DNA from: Croceivirga sp. | GTDB lineage: Bacteria > Bacteroidota > Bacteroidia > Flavobacteriales > Flavobacteriaceae | Reading direction: 5' to 3' | NCBI GenBank assembly: GCA_028284285.1 | Contig: JANQSA010000048.1 | Coordinates: 186,001 to 250,000, forward strand | Length of the DNA stretch: 64,000 nucleotides | Shown here: piece after piece, positions 7,833 through 16,320 of the stretch | Layout of the letters: each line of letters starts with the position of its first letter | Position numbering within the stretch: the stretch's first letter is position 1 | Notes under the pieces: generated by a model | Database searches by the model: none | Told to the model about the DNA's origin: nothing | The model's input: the letters and a program-made list of their open reading frames with translations, nothing else | Program-made: the position numbers and the translations under genes

Positions 7833-8669
7833 CTAAAAGTCAAAGTTATCAGGATCCGGGCCAAAACGCTGCCGTCGGTCCATTGCATCCAAAAGAGCAA
7901 CATCTTCTTCGGACAATGCAAAATCAAAAATATTGGCGTTGGCAACAATGCGCTCCTTTTTGGAAGACTTCGGAATGGTAACCACTCCTTTTTGCAGGTT
8001 CCAACGCAATACTACCTGAGCCACAGACTTGCCGTACTTCCTAGCAAGGGTTTGAATAGCTTCAATTCCAAAAACCTTTCCCTGCATTAACGGCGACCAT
8101 GCCTCATATTGAATCTTATGAGCAGTGCAGTAGGCCAACAACTCCTGTTGCACCAAATACGGATGGAACTCCATCTGATTCACCATGGGAACGATTTCCG
8201 ACGTTTCAACTAGATCTTCCAAATGATGTTTTAGAAAATTACTTACCCCTATAGCCCGTATTCTACCTTCCCGATACAATTTTTCAAGGGCCTTCCATGT
8301 TTCTTTATACTTGCCCGCTACCGGCCAGTGAATCAGGTACAAATCCAGGTATTCCATACCTAATCTTTTTAAACTGCCTTCAAATGCGCGCAATGTAGTC
8401 TCGTACCCCTGATCATTGTTCCATACTTTACTTACTACAAAAATATCCTCCCTGGCTATTCCACTTTGTTTAATCCCTTCACCGACACCCTCCTCATTTT
8501 TATATACCGAAGCAGTATCTACATGCCGATATCCCGTTTTAATGGCCCATTTCACCGCATTGATAACTTCCTGTCCCTCTTTAGAAAGATATACCCCTAA
8601 ACCGAAATACGGCATTCCTACCCCATTATGTAACGCAAAGGTCCCTCTTAGGTCTGTGATTGTTTTCAT
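7833..8669 (-). CDS. Aldo/keto reductase (AKR5-like)
   Basis: NAD(P)H-dependent carbonyl reductase of TIM-barrel fold. The catalytic tetrad is complete: D51 (in VDTAS), Y56 (SVYKNE), K81 (VSKVW) and H114 (IHWP). The family block IGVSNFLKHHLEDL and the C-terminal IPKSSKKERIVANANIFDF, which binds the cofactor phosphate, are present. At 278 residues it resembles 2,5-diketo-gluconate reductases and methylglyoxal-type reductases, though the substrate cannot be assigned. It lies between the lipoprotein gene (65 bases downstream) and the M23 gene (3 bases upstream), so it may be the last member of the envelope operon. Confidence 0.93.
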   Translation of the reverse strand: MKTITDLRGTFALHNGVGMPYFGLGVYLSKEGQEVINAVKWAIKTGYRHVDTASVYKNEEGVGEGIKQSGIAREDIFVVSKVWNNDQGYETTLRAFEGSLKRLGMEYLDLYLIHWPVAGKYKETWKALEKLYREGRIRAIGVSNFLKHHLEDLVETSEIVPMVNQMEFHPYLVQQELLAYCTAHKIQYEAWSPLMQGKVFGIEAIQTLARKYGKSVAQVVLRWNLQKGVVTIPKSSKKERIVANANIFDFALSEEDVALLDAMDRRQRFGPDPDNFDF

Positions 8670-8672
8670 TGC

Positions 8673-9896
8673 TTATAGTCTGTAAATCCATTCTTCCGGA
8701 TTTAGTTTTTTAGTGTCCTGATAAAGATAGAACTTCAATTTTGTAACCCCATTAAACCGATTGGTATATATTTGACCCAGTTCCTCTTTTGCTGCTACTT
8801 TATCCCCTTTTTGCACATAACTATTCGCCAAATTCCAATACATGCTTATATAATTTCCGTGCCGGATGAATACGCCTTTACGACCCATTTTATCAGTCAT
8901 TACTGTAACTACTTCGCCTTCAAAAATTGCCCTGGCCTTCTCCCCTTTATTCGTGGTAATGGTTACCCCGTTGTTTTGATGTTTTATCCCGGGATAGATC
9001 TTATCTGCATACACCCCAAAGCCCTGACTCTTAATTCCCTTTTCCACAGGCCAAATGAGCTTTCCCTTATTAGATGAAAAATTGGACGCCAATAATTTTG
9101 CTTCAGGAGTCAGACTAAATGCTGTGGTATTGGCACTTCCCGAAGCCTTGTTGGAGCTGGCAATAGCGGTCCGTATTAAACGCTCTATTTCCCGGTCAAT
9201 TCGCCTGGTTTCTTTTCTTTTCTCTTGAATGATGTTTGCATATCTGCTCTCATTAGCCCTAATAGTTCTTAAAAGCTCTTTTTGGGCGGCAGTTTCTTTG
9301 GTGAGTTGTCGTTTTATTACCCGGTTCTCCTCGAGCAATTTGGTTTTAACATTACGTTGATCGACCAATTCTTTGTTAAGAGTCATGAGTTCCGTTGTCA
9401 TATCCTGGATTTCCTCGCCTTGTTGCTTACGATGTTGTGCGTATTGTTTCAAATACTGGAACCGTTTAAAGGCCTGAAAAAAATTATCCGATGATAACAA
9501 AAACATCAGCCGGTTCTGATCCGACCTATTTTGATAGGAGTGAACGATAAGTTGGGCGTAGTCTTCTTTCAACAATTCCAGATCCTCTCTAAGTTTAGAG
9601 ATCTTTCGCACATTCGCATTAATCTGTCTGTTGAGCAAATTGGATTGCTGATTGGTTACCCGAATCAACTCCTGCCTGATATTGATTTTTTGATCCAAAG
9701 CTTCCATTTCCTCCAGTACGCTCCCTTTTTCTTTCTTTTCTTCGGAAAGTAGCCGATTCATTTCGGCTATCTCTTTTTGGAGTACCGCTCTTCTGGCTTC
9801 CAAAGCTTTTTGTTCGTTGGACTGCGCATAGGAAATACTCCCAAAAAAGAGAAAGACAATGCCAAAAAGTAAATGAAATGTTTTAATGACAAACAT
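8673..9896 (-). CDS. EnvC-like murein hydrolase activator, degenerate M23 domain
   Basis: A signal peptide (MFVIKTFHLLFGIVFLFFG, cut after YAQ) is followed by a long coiled coil (about residues 25-250) and a C-terminal LytM/M23 domain (about 275-400). The zinc site is degraded: the HxxxD motif reads H306-x3-N310, the catalytic His of the YxHL block is N355, and the terminal HxH is K386-L-K388. This is the pattern of EnvC/NlpD-type activators that switch on amidases rather than cut peptidoglycan. I choose the ATG at 9896, one base after the stop of the upstream gene; a TTG at 9908 would overlap that gene. It belongs to the 8.7-14.6 kb envelope operon. Confidence 0.88.
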   Translation of the reverse strand: MFVIKTFHLLFGIVFLFFGSISYAQSNEQKALEARRAVLQKEIAEMNRLLSEEKKEKGSVLEEMEALDQKINIRQELIRVTNQQSNLLNRQINANVRKISKLREDLELLKEDYAQLIVHSYQNRSDQNRLMFLLSSDNFFQAFKRFQYLKQYAQHRKQQGEEIQDMTTELMTLNKELVDQRNVKTKLLEENRVIKRQLTKETAAQKELLRTIRANESRYANIIQEKRKETRRIDREIERLIRTAIASSNKASGSANTTAFSLTPEAKLLASNFSSNKGKLIWPVEKGIKSQGFGVYADKIYPGIKHQNNGVTITTNKGEKARAIFEGEVVTVMTDKMGRKGVFIRHGNYISMYWNLANSYVQKGDKVAAKEELGQIYTNRFNGVTKLKFYLYQDTKKLNPEEWIYRL

Positions 9897-9897
9897 T

Positions 9898-10686
9898 TTA
9901 GCGGGCAACTACAGATTTAAATCCTTTAGGAATCCTATACGGAAAGTTTAACGATCTGTTCAACTCTATATTTTTAAAATCCAAATGTATACTTCGTACC
10001 TCCTGTCTGTCTGAAGCTTCTATAATCACAAAGCTCGGGGTAACCTTGCCCTCAATGTTCTGATAGTCATATTCCATAACCAATCTCCGATCTTTTCGTG
10101 GCTGCGACAGTTGTTGGGTTTTTGTCCTAAAAAATTTGGGTTCCAAAGCAAAAAAGACTTCGTAAAGCTCTTGTTGTGTCTTAGGTTCAAGTGCATAAAC
10201 CCCCTTTAAGATTGCAGAGGTATACTTTTCTTCTCTAAGATCCAGTACTGTGTTTCCCAACAAAAGATTTTCAACCTTTTTAAAATCCATCTCCGTCCCT
10301 AATAAGTCACTCAGATAGTCAAAATCTCCATCAAAATACTCCCCCTCCAATTTGTTGTAAAAAGAAACCCTATTTGGTGTTATGTACGCCTTGAAAATTC
10401 CCAAAGGAGCACTTATCCAGATAGCCTCATCCTTCTTCATCCTAAGACTGACTGTTATTCCTTGTTTTTTGTCCCCTTCAAAATAATCAATCTTTACCTT
10501 TCCGCTTAAGGTATTAAAATCCAAAGCATTCGCATAGTGATTTTGTATGATCCGCTTTGTGGAAAGTGCATTATTCACTTCCCCGGCAGTTACTGCTTTT
10601 TTTGCTTTACAGCCCACCAAAAGCATTGCGATAAGTATACCGCAAACAAAAACAAGATTCTTTTTCCGCTGCAAAGCTTTCATCAC
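9898..10686 (-). CDS. DUF4292 lipoprotein (LolB/LolA-like fold)
   Basis: A lipoprotein signal with the lipidated cysteine at residue 26 (MLLVGCKAKK). The rest is beta-rich, with FNTLSGKVKIDYFEGDKKQGITVSLRMKKDEAIWIS, then LGIFKAYITPNRVSFYNKLEGEY, which matches the DUF4292 family of Bacteroidota. That family is thought to have the half-barrel fold of LolA/LolB, so a role in outer-membrane lipid or lipoprotein handling is likely but unproven. The start ATG overlaps the stop of the TPR gene as ATGA, and the EnvC-like gene starts one base after its stop: a tight three-gene unit. Confidence 0.85.
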   Translation of the reverse strand: MMKALQRKKNLVFVCGILIAMLLVGCKAKKAVTAGEVNNALSTKRIIQNHYANALDFNTLSGKVKIDYFEGDKKQGITVSLRMKKDEAIWISAPLGIFKAYITPNRVSFYNKLEGEYFDGDFDYLSDLLGTEMDFKKVENLLLGNTVLDLREEKYTSAILKGVYALEPKTQQELYEVFFALEPKFFRTKTQQLSQPRKDRRLVMEYDYQNIEGKVTPSFVIIEASDRQEVRSIHLDFKNIELNRSLNFPYRIPKGFKSVVAR

Positions 10687-11621
10687 GAGCCGGTTTTTAT
10701 TTTATTCAAATACATGTTTGCCTTAGGTAGATCGCCCAATGCGGTATATGCCGTGGATAGTTCCTTGTAAAATTTGTTTTCCAGAGACGTATCATCGATT
10801 AGCAGTTCCAAACCTTCTTCCAATGTCCCAGTGGCTTCTTTGTACTTGTCCAGCTTTACCAGGGCCACTCCTTCCGCATAGTAAAAAAAAGGTTGAAGCG
10901 GAAAGGCTTCTTTTGCTTCTTTAGCCAATTCCGCTGCGGCATGAAATTCCTTTTCTGTAAGCAATTGCTCAAGATTCTCTTTATATCCCTTCAACGGATC
11001 ATCCATTGCAGGCTGCTCTGAACGTAGCGTTGACGGTTGCTTGTCCGGTTTTTCCATGGCCGACAGGGAATCTTTGATCTTCCGTTCCAAACGTTTTGCA
11101 AATTCTACCGCTTTCAAATTGTCAAGTAAACTCAGGGCCTGAGAATACTTTGCCGTATTAAAATAAATAAGCGCCAGGTTTTGTTGAAGCAATTCGTTTT
11201 CATAGGGGATACTATTCCTAATACCCTCCACCGTATTGGAACTGTTGTCCAGAATTTCCAATAAGGTATTTAAATACCAATAGTTTTCAGGTTCTGATAC
11301 TACTGCTTCAATGGCATGTGCTTTGGCATAGGTAAATTGCTTTTCCAAAAGATACACCCTGGCTAACTCATGATCCACAACAGTATTTTCCGGATCCATT
11401 TGCTTACACTCCAGTAGCAAATTCGCAGCACGATCATAATTCTGAATGCCTTTTTGCTTTAGCGCTTCGAAAAACGCTTCTTGAAACTTATCGGTATATT
11501 CTTCTAAAAAAACCTCCGAACTCGGTTCAACCTCAATGTTTTGATCCTCTTGTGCATAGCACGGGACAGTCATCAGGACTGACAACGCTTTTAACGCACA
11601 AATTACGATCTTCCTCTTCAT
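10683..11621 (-). CDS. Periplasmic TPR-repeat protein
   Basis: From the ATG at 11621 the protein opens with a signal peptide (MKRKIVICALKALSVLM, cut after CYAQ). It then carries tetratricopeptide helices: DRAANLLLECKQMDPEN, HELARVYLLEKQFTYAKAHAIEAV, LALIYFNTAKYSQALSLLDNL, and YAEGVALVKLDKYKEATGTLEEGLELL. The earlier start at 11681 would put 20 residues in front of the signal and is rejected. TPR domains mediate protein contacts; in this operon it probably acts with the DUF4292 lipoprotein and the EnvC-like protein at the outer membrane. The specific partner is inference. Confidence 0.85.
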   Translation of the reverse strand: MKRKIVICALKALSVLMTVPCYAQEDQNIEVEPSSEVFLEEYTDKFQEAFFEALKQKGIQNYDRAANLLLECKQMDPENTVVDHELARVYLLEKQFTYAKAHAIEAVVSEPENYWYLNTLLEILDNSSNTVEGIRNSIPYENELLQQNLALIYFNTAKYSQALSLLDNLKAVEFAKRLERKIKDSLSAMEKPDKQPSTLRSEQPAMDDPLKGYKENLEQLLTEKEFHAAAELAKEAKEAFPLQPFFYYAEGVALVKLDKYKEATGTLEEGLELLIDDTSLENKFYKELSTAYTALGDLPKANMYLNKIKTGS

Positions 11622-11684
11622 TTCACCGACTTCTACGTGATTATTACTTCCAAATGGCTTAGAACCACTTTTTAATGACAATAA

Positions 11685-12701
11685 TTATTCCAAAACTGAG
11701 TAATCCCCAATGCTTATCGTCTCAAAATTACCGTCATATTTTACATGATTGCCAATCATGGCATTGTCTAATTTCGCATTTTTGATAATGCTCTCACTTT
11801 GGATTAAGCTATTTTTAACGGTGGAATTCTCAATTATGGTACTATTCCCTATGGAAACGTAAGGTCCAACTGTGGTATTTTTCAACACTACGTTTTCCCC
11901 AACAAAACAAGGGGCAATAATCTCCGAATTTTCTTTCAAAGCGGAATTCGCAATCAATTCTTCTCCATCACTATGCAAAAATGCCAACATGCGTTTGTTG
12001 GTATCTACCGTTACGGTTTTGTTGCCACAGTCCATCCACTCCTCCACTTTCCCGGGAACAAATAGCTTCCCATTGTCCATCATACGTTTGATACCGTCAT
12101 TAATCTGGTACTCTCCACCGCGTGTAATATCATTGTCCAGAACGTACTGAAGTTCGTCTCTTAATATACTTACCTCTTTAAAATAGTAAATCCCAATCAC
12201 AGCCAGGTCGGACACAAATTCCTGGGGCTTCTCCACCAATTCTACTATATGGCCTTGCTCATTTAGTTCTACAACACCATAGGCATTAGGATTTGCCACC
12301 TGTTTTACCCAAATGACACTGTCGGCATCCTTATCCAAATCAAAATCGGCCCGGATCAAAGTGTCTGCATAAGCAATTACCGCAGGTCCGGTGAGGGAGG
12401 GTTGGGCGCTCATAATCGCATGTCCCGTACCTAAAGGTTGTTCCTGGCGATAGATAGAAGCTTTTGCTCCCAATTCCTTTGCCAACTCCTTTAGGCTTTC
12501 TACCACGTCCTCCCCAAAAAAAGCGGGATCCCCTAAAATAAAGGCCACCTCGTCAATAGGTTCTCCCAACACTTTGGCAATATCACTAACCAATCTGTGG
12601 ACTATAGGTTTGCCTGCTACGGGGATTAAGGGTTTTGGGATCGTCAATGTATGCGGCCGTAAACGCGATCCCCTGCCGGCCATTGGAACAATAATTTTCA
12701 T
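11685..12701 (-). CDS. Sugar-phosphate nucleotidyltransferase with left-handed beta-helix tail
   Basis: The N-terminal 235 residues are a nucleotidyltransferase domain: the signature MAGRGSRLRPHTLTIPKPL holds the G-x-G-x-R phosphate loop and the essential Lys, and AYADTLI has the metal-binding Asp. Residues 250-338 are hexapeptide repeats typical of a left-handed beta helix (IIAPCFVGENVVL, TTVGPYVSIGNSTIIENS). This architecture fits glucose-1-phosphate thymidylyl- or NDP-sugar pyrophosphorylases. The tail lacks an obvious acetyltransferase active site, so it is unlikely to be a true GlmU. It is between dut and the TPR gene, giving precursor supply to the envelope operon. Confidence 0.9.
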   Translation of the reverse strand: MKIIVPMAGRGSRLRPHTLTIPKPLIPVAGKPIVHRLVSDIAKVLGEPIDEVAFILGDPAFFGEDVVESLKELAKELGAKASIYRQEQPLGTGHAIMSAQPSLTGPAVIAYADTLIRADFDLDKDADSVIWVKQVANPNAYGVVELNEQGHIVELVEKPQEFVSDLAVIGIYYFKEVSILRDELQYVLDNDITRGGEYQINDGIKRMMDNGKLFVPGKVEEWMDCGNKTVTVDTNKRMLAFLHSDGEELIANSALKENSEIIAPCFVGENVVLKNTTVGPYVSIGNSTIIENSTVKNSLIQSESIIKNAKLDNAMIGNHVKYDGNFETISIGDYSVLE

Positions 12702-12747
12702 TTATTCTAGCTATACCTAATTAAGAATGTTCCGGGTCGGTCAGGTG

Positions 12748-13182
12748 TTACTTGACCCCTGTACTCCCAAAACCTCCACTTCCCCTTGAAGTTTCGGTCA
12801 GTTCTTCTGCCTCTGCCCAATCTGCTCTCTCATGTTTACTGATAACCATTTGAGCAATACGATCCCCGTCTCTAATTGTGAAATCTTCATTAGACAAATT
12901 CACCAAAATTACCCCCACTTCGCCCCTGTAGTCCGCATCAATTGTCCCCGGGGCATTTAGTACGGTAATTCCTTTTTTTGCTGCCAAGCCACTTCGAGGC
13001 CTAATCTGAGCTTCATATCCGATCGGCAGTTCCAGGAAAAGACCCGTTTTTATAATTCCTCTTTCCAGAGGTTTTAAAGTGACAGCTTGCGGAATACTAG
13101 CCCTAATATCTACTCCAGCCGAAGCCTTGGTTTCATATTGCGGTAGCGAATGTCCGGATTTGTTAATGATTCTTACTTTCAC
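12748..13182 (-). CDS. dut: dUTP diphosphatase
   Basis: Trimeric dUTPase cleaving dUTP to dUMP and pyrophosphate. All five family motifs can be read: [56 protein letters not shown]. The 144-residue length is standard. The start is a GTG within the 3' end of the flippase gene (20-bp overlap). No better in-frame start is seen, and motif I lies at the usual distance. Coupling of dut to a flippase and a nucleotidyltransferase is a common flavobacterial arrangement rather than a functional link. Confidence 0.96.
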   Translation of the reverse strand: MKVRIINKSGHSLPQYETKASAGVDIRASIPQAVTLKPLERGIIKTGLFLELPIGYEAQIRPRSGLAAKKGITVLNAPGTIDADYRGEVGVILVNLSNEDFTIRDGDRIAQMVISKHERADWAEAEELTETSRGSGGFGSTGVK

Positions 13183-14638
13183 GCTTTGAAAATATAATTC
13201 CCAGCTTTTCTCCTTCCAACTTGTAAATCAATCCCAAAAATACAAAAAGGAATAGGGTGCCGGCTATTAAGTTTCTATTAAAAACATAAAATGAAAGGAC
13301 AGAAAACAACAGGGAAAAACCTCCATAAAACACAATTTTTCGCATGTTATAAGGAATGGGGTAATACTTCCTGCCGAAATAATACGATAGTCCCATCATA
13401 GTACCGTAGGCCACCAAAGTAGCTATCGCCGAGGCCATATACCCAATGGCGGGAATAAACAGTACATTGATAAGCAGGGTTAAAATCGCTCCGATGATGG
13501 ATATATAGGCTCCAAATCTGGTGCGATCTGTAATCTTGTACCACACGGAAAGATTGTGGTAAATCCCGAGAAAGAAATTCGCTAACAATATTATAGGTAC
13601 AATGGTCATTGCCTCCCAATAGGCTTCATCCCGTATTAGGATTTCCTTTAAAATATCAGAATAGACCGTAACGGCTAGTAAAATGACCCCTCCAAAAAGC
13701 ACAAAATAGGTGGTTATTTGTGCATATGTTCTTTTCGGATTTTCAGAGCTGGCATGGCTAAAGAAAAAGGGTTCAACACCTAATCTGAATGCTGTAGAAA
13801 ACAAGGTCATAAAAATGGCAAGTTTATAACACCCGGCATATTTCCCCAACTCCGCTTTAGCTATGGTTTCCGGAAGCATTTTTGCCAACAGCACCCGATC
13901 AAAAACTTCATTTACCGTAAAGGCCAGTCCGGCAATCATAATAGGAAGTGCATAGCGCATCATCTGTTTCCACAATCTCCAATCAAAATGATACCGAAAT
14001 CTGAAATACAGGCCAGACATCCAAATCAAAGTAACCCCGCTCGCAATGAGATTGGCCATTAATATATAGGTGATCTCAAAATCAGGGCGATATAACATTG
14101 CCCATATTCCTTCGGAATTGGCGTTTACCAAAGAAAATAATATCAGCAAGAAAAAAATATTCAACAGTAGATTGATACTTACATTCACAATCTTTACCGT
14201 TGCATAACGCAAGGGACGTTCCTTCGCACGTAACCAGGCAAAGGGGATAATTACCAGGGCATCCAAACATAAAATCCCAATCACATAGTTGATATGCTGC
14301 TGTTCAATTTCTAAAAATCCTGCAAGGCTTTCCCGGTTGATCAGCGCCAAAACAAAAAACACCAAAGTGGAAAAAACAATGGATAATAGGGAAGTGGGTA
14401 CAACCTTATTCGTGTTTGTATTCCTGTGAAAAAAACGGAAAAAGGCAGTTTCCATCCCATACGCCAATACTACATTAAAAATGGCAAACCAGGTGAAGAT
14501 CAGCTGTACTTCCCCATACTTTCCCGGGGGCATTACCGCTGTATAAAGGGGCACCAGTAAAAAAGAAAGCATTCTTGGCAGGACAGTTGCCACGCCATAA
14601 ATAAAGGTTTGCCGGAATAGTTTTTTAAGCGGACCCAA
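13163..14638 (-). CDS. Polysaccharide flippase (MATE/MOP superfamily)
   Basis: About 14 hydrophobic helices over 491 residues, with the MOP-type N-terminus [22 protein letters not shown]. It would flip lipid-linked sugar intermediates across the inner membrane, like Wzx or MurJ-type proteins. The start is a TTG at 14638; the conserved N-terminus begins a few residues later, so the start is well placed. It is the first gene of the minus-strand operon that continues to 8673, and a terminator hairpin at 14651-14681 separates it from the upstream lipoprotein gene. It is distinct from the Wzx-like protein in the polysaccharide locus. The substrate is unknown. Confidence 0.88.
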   Translation of the reverse strand: MGPLKKLFRQTFIYGVATVLPRMLSFLLVPLYTAVMPPGKYGEVQLIFTWFAIFNVVLAYGMETAFFRFFHRNTNTNKVVPTSLLSIVFSTLVFFVLALINRESLAGFLEIEQQHINYVIGILCLDALVIIPFAWLRAKERPLRYATVKIVNVSINLLLNIFFLLILFSLVNANSEGIWAMLYRPDFEITYILMANLIASGVTLIWMSGLYFRFRYHFDWRLWKQMMRYALPIMIAGLAFTVNEVFDRVLLAKMLPETIAKAELGKYAGCYKLAIFMTLFSTAFRLGVEPFFFSHASSENPKRTYAQITTYFVLFGGVILLAVTVYSDILKEILIRDEAYWEAMTIVPIILLANFFLGIYHNLSVWYKITDRTRFGAYISIIGAILTLLINVLFIPAIGYMASAIATLVAYGTMMGLSYYFGRKYYPIPYNMRKIVFYGGFSLLFSVLSFYVFNRNLIAGTLFLFVFLGLIYKLEGEKLGIIFSKRESKNH

Positions 14639-14650
14639 TGGAAAATAAAC

Positions 14651-14681
14651 TTAAAATAAACCCCGAAGGGCTACTTCGGGG
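14651..14681 (-). terminator. Terminator after the small lipoprotein gene
   Basis: Perfect 8-bp GC-rich stem (14661-14668 with 14674-14681), 5-nt loop, and on the minus strand a T-rich tail TTTATTTT. It separates the upstream lipoprotein gene from the flippase operon. Confidence 0.8.
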
Positions 14682-14713
14682 CATATTTTTTGTAAAAGTA
14701 GTTAAATTATCCG

Positions 14714-15199
14714 CTATTGGTAAGTGAGCGGTTTTTTCTCCTTGACACCTTCAATCTTGACATATTTCTCCGTGTCTCCATCAAGGTAGCTAATAACACA
14801 TTGGTCTTGTTCCAACTCAAAGGGAAACTCTTGCCTGGGCTGTGGTGGCCGGTTACCCACCTCCTTCCTGGGGTCTGCATCCATGATAATATCCGGCTTT
14901 TCTACATTTTGATTTCTGAAATTGGCCTTAATCAGCCAGCCCTCCTCGGCGGACTCCATGGTAATGTCTGCAATCTTTTGTCGAAAATAAGCCTGCTTCA
15001 ATTGTACTTGTTCCATGTTCTCTCCGGAAATGGGTATGGTTAATACTACCCCGGAACCACTTTCGGCTCTGCCTCCTTTCCATGCCTGACAGCTGGCAGT
15101 TCCCAGTTCAAAAGGGGGTTGTTTCTCGAACTTTTTTTGAGAAGCACAACCAAAAAGGGAAAACACCATTGCAAAGAGTATATAAAAAGATACTTTCAT
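14714..15199 (-). CDS. Small lipoprotein of unknown function
   Basis: A lipoprotein signal is clear (MKVSFYILFAMVFSLFGC, lipidated residue 18). The 140-residue mature part has two cysteines (in TASCQAW and DQCVISYL) that could form one disulfide, a Pro-rich linker (GNRPPQPRQEFPFELE) and mostly beta-type sequence. I do not recognise a domain. It is a single-gene unit: a promoter-like pair lies upstream (15220-15249) and a terminator downstream. It is next to, but not in one transcript with, the sigma-factor set. Confidence 0.7.
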   Translation of the reverse strand: MKVSFYILFAMVFSLFGCASQKKFEKQPPFELGTASCQAWKGGRAESGSGVVLTIPISGENMEQVQLKQAYFRQKIADITMESAEEGWLIKANFRNQNVEKPDIIMDADPRKEVGNRPPQPRQEFPFELEQDQCVISYLDGDTEKYVKIEGVKEKKPLTYQ

Positions 15200-15219
15200 C
15201 TTTATTTTCTTGAATTATA

Positions 15220-15249
15220 TAAAGATATAAAACCAAAATTGATGCCAAA
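15220..15249 (-). promoter_or_regulatory. Candidate promoter of the small lipoprotein gene
   Basis: On the minus strand TTTG (15249-15246) is followed after 18 nt by TATCTTTA (15227-15220), one base from the TAnnTTTG -7 consensus, 20 nt before the ATG. Spacing agrees with the Bacteroidota primary promoter. Confidence 0.45.
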
Positions 15250-15269
15250 GTGCTATCTCCGTTTTGCTA

Positions 15270-15830
15270 CTATTCCATTTTTTCCAATAGTTCCAATACC
15301 CGTAGTTCTTTTTGAATTTGTTTGGCAATGAATACAATTAAAACCGGGAAAACTATGATAGATGAAATAACTACGTACCAGAACAATCCCGTAGAAAGGT
15401 TGTTTTTGAATACGGGAAGTAAGATGACAAAGCCTAAAATATAGGTGATAAATAAAAGCGGGGTAACCACAAGATGAACCGTTTTTCGTTCCTTATAGTA
15501 CCGGATTAAAACCGCTTTAAATTGAGATGTACTTAACAAAGCATTCAATTTACGGAGCTTTCTTATACTCAGAACTTCTATTGCCACCCTAACGATCAGG
15601 CTACATATCATCATAGACATTCCCAATATCATCTGGGAGTCTTTAAACGCGGATACCGCAAAAAAGTAAAAAACAAGCACAGCGATTGTGGTAACCAATA
15701 CTATGTTGGCTATCTTTTGTTGATTTCCTACTTTCTTTATCCGTTTTTTTACAGCACCAAAGACATCTTCCATTGAAAAATCTTCTCTTTGGTTTACCCA
15801 AGTCTCCTTTATTTTTTCAAAATCATTCAT
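15270..15830 (-). CDS. Four-helix membrane protein, possible partner of the ECF sigma factor
   Basis: 186 residues with a soluble, charged first 40 residues (MNDFEKIKETW, KKRIKKVGNQQK), then hydrophobic segments at about 40-60, 66-88, 121-140 and 146-170. The start overlaps the stop of the sigma factor gene by 8 bp, so the two are almost surely co-translated. The position suggests an anti-sigma or other regulatory membrane protein. However, the zinc-binding anti-sigma motif (HxxxCxxC) and the FecR domain are absent, so this is inference from position only. Confidence 0.72.
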   Translation of the reverse strand: MNDFEKIKETWVNQREDFSMEDVFGAVKKRIKKVGNQQKIANIVLVTTIAVLVFYFFAVSAFKDSQMILGMSMMICSLIVRVAIEVLSIRKLRKLNALLSTSQFKAVLIRYYKERKTVHLVVTPLLFITYILGFVILLPVFKNNLSTGLFWYVVISSIIVFPVLIVFIAKQIQKELRVLELLEKME

Positions 15831-16320
15831 TTGATATGCATTTTAGAAGTTCTTTTTTGATCCGATGGACTCTCGTTCGTATGGCTTCGTGTTTTTGACC
15901 CATTACTTCCGCTATTTCCTTTTGAGGCGTGCCCTCAAGCTCCAATAAAATAATTGCCCTATTTTGTTCCGAAAGCTCGTTGATGCAGTGATACATTTTG
16001 TTTAGCTTATTGCTGGTGTCCATTGCCTCAGGGGAATGGTCCGTAGGTTCTTGCAAAACATTGTGGTCTATCTGCACCTTTTTGTATTTCTCATTTCTTA
16101 AGTAGAGCAGGCAGGTATTTACAGCAATCCGGTAAACCCATGTGGAAATCTTACTTTTCCCTTTAAATCCTTCCAGATTTTCCCAGACTTTAACAAAAGT
16201 GTCTTGCACTATGTCATTGGCCAAACTCTTGTTACCCCCAACATAGCCCATGCAAAGGCGCATAATGTTGCTGTAATTAGACCTATAAACCTCCTTAAAA
16301 AGGGCTTCTTTTTCTGTCAT
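15823..16320 (-). CDS. ECF-type RNA polymerase sigma factor
   Basis: 165 residues from the ATG at 16320. Region 2 is seen at about 10-75 (LFKEVYRSNYSNIMRLC, VQDTFVKVWENL, STWVYRIAVNTCLLYLR) and region 4 at about 110-160 (RAIILLELEGTPQKEIAEVMGQKHEAIRTRVHRIKK), with nothing of regions 1 or 3. This is the sigma-70 ECF layout. The ATG overlaps the stop of the alpha/beta hydrolase as ATGA, and its stop overlaps the start of the downstream membrane protein. A longer start at 16353 would overlap the hydrolase by 37 bp and adds an atypical N-terminus. The target genes are unknown. Confidence 0.93.
   Translation of the reverse strand: MTEKEALFKEVYRSNYSNIMRLCMGYVGGNKSLANDIVQDTFVKVWENLEGFKGKSKISTWVYRIAVNTCLLYLRNEKYKKVQIDHNVLQEPTDHSPEAMDTSNKLNKMYHCINELSEQNRAIILLELEGTPQKEIAEVMGQKHEAIRTRVHRIKKELLKCISNE

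Noticed and set aside
8673-9908. Earlier TTG start for the EnvC-like gene at 9908
   Set aside because: It would overlap the upstream gene by 11 bases, while the ATG at 9896 gives a clean signal peptide just after the upstream stop.
15270-15830. Classic zinc anti-sigma factor or FecR-type anti-sigma
   Set aside because: The HxxxCxxC motif and the FecR domain are absent; only the gene position points to such a role.
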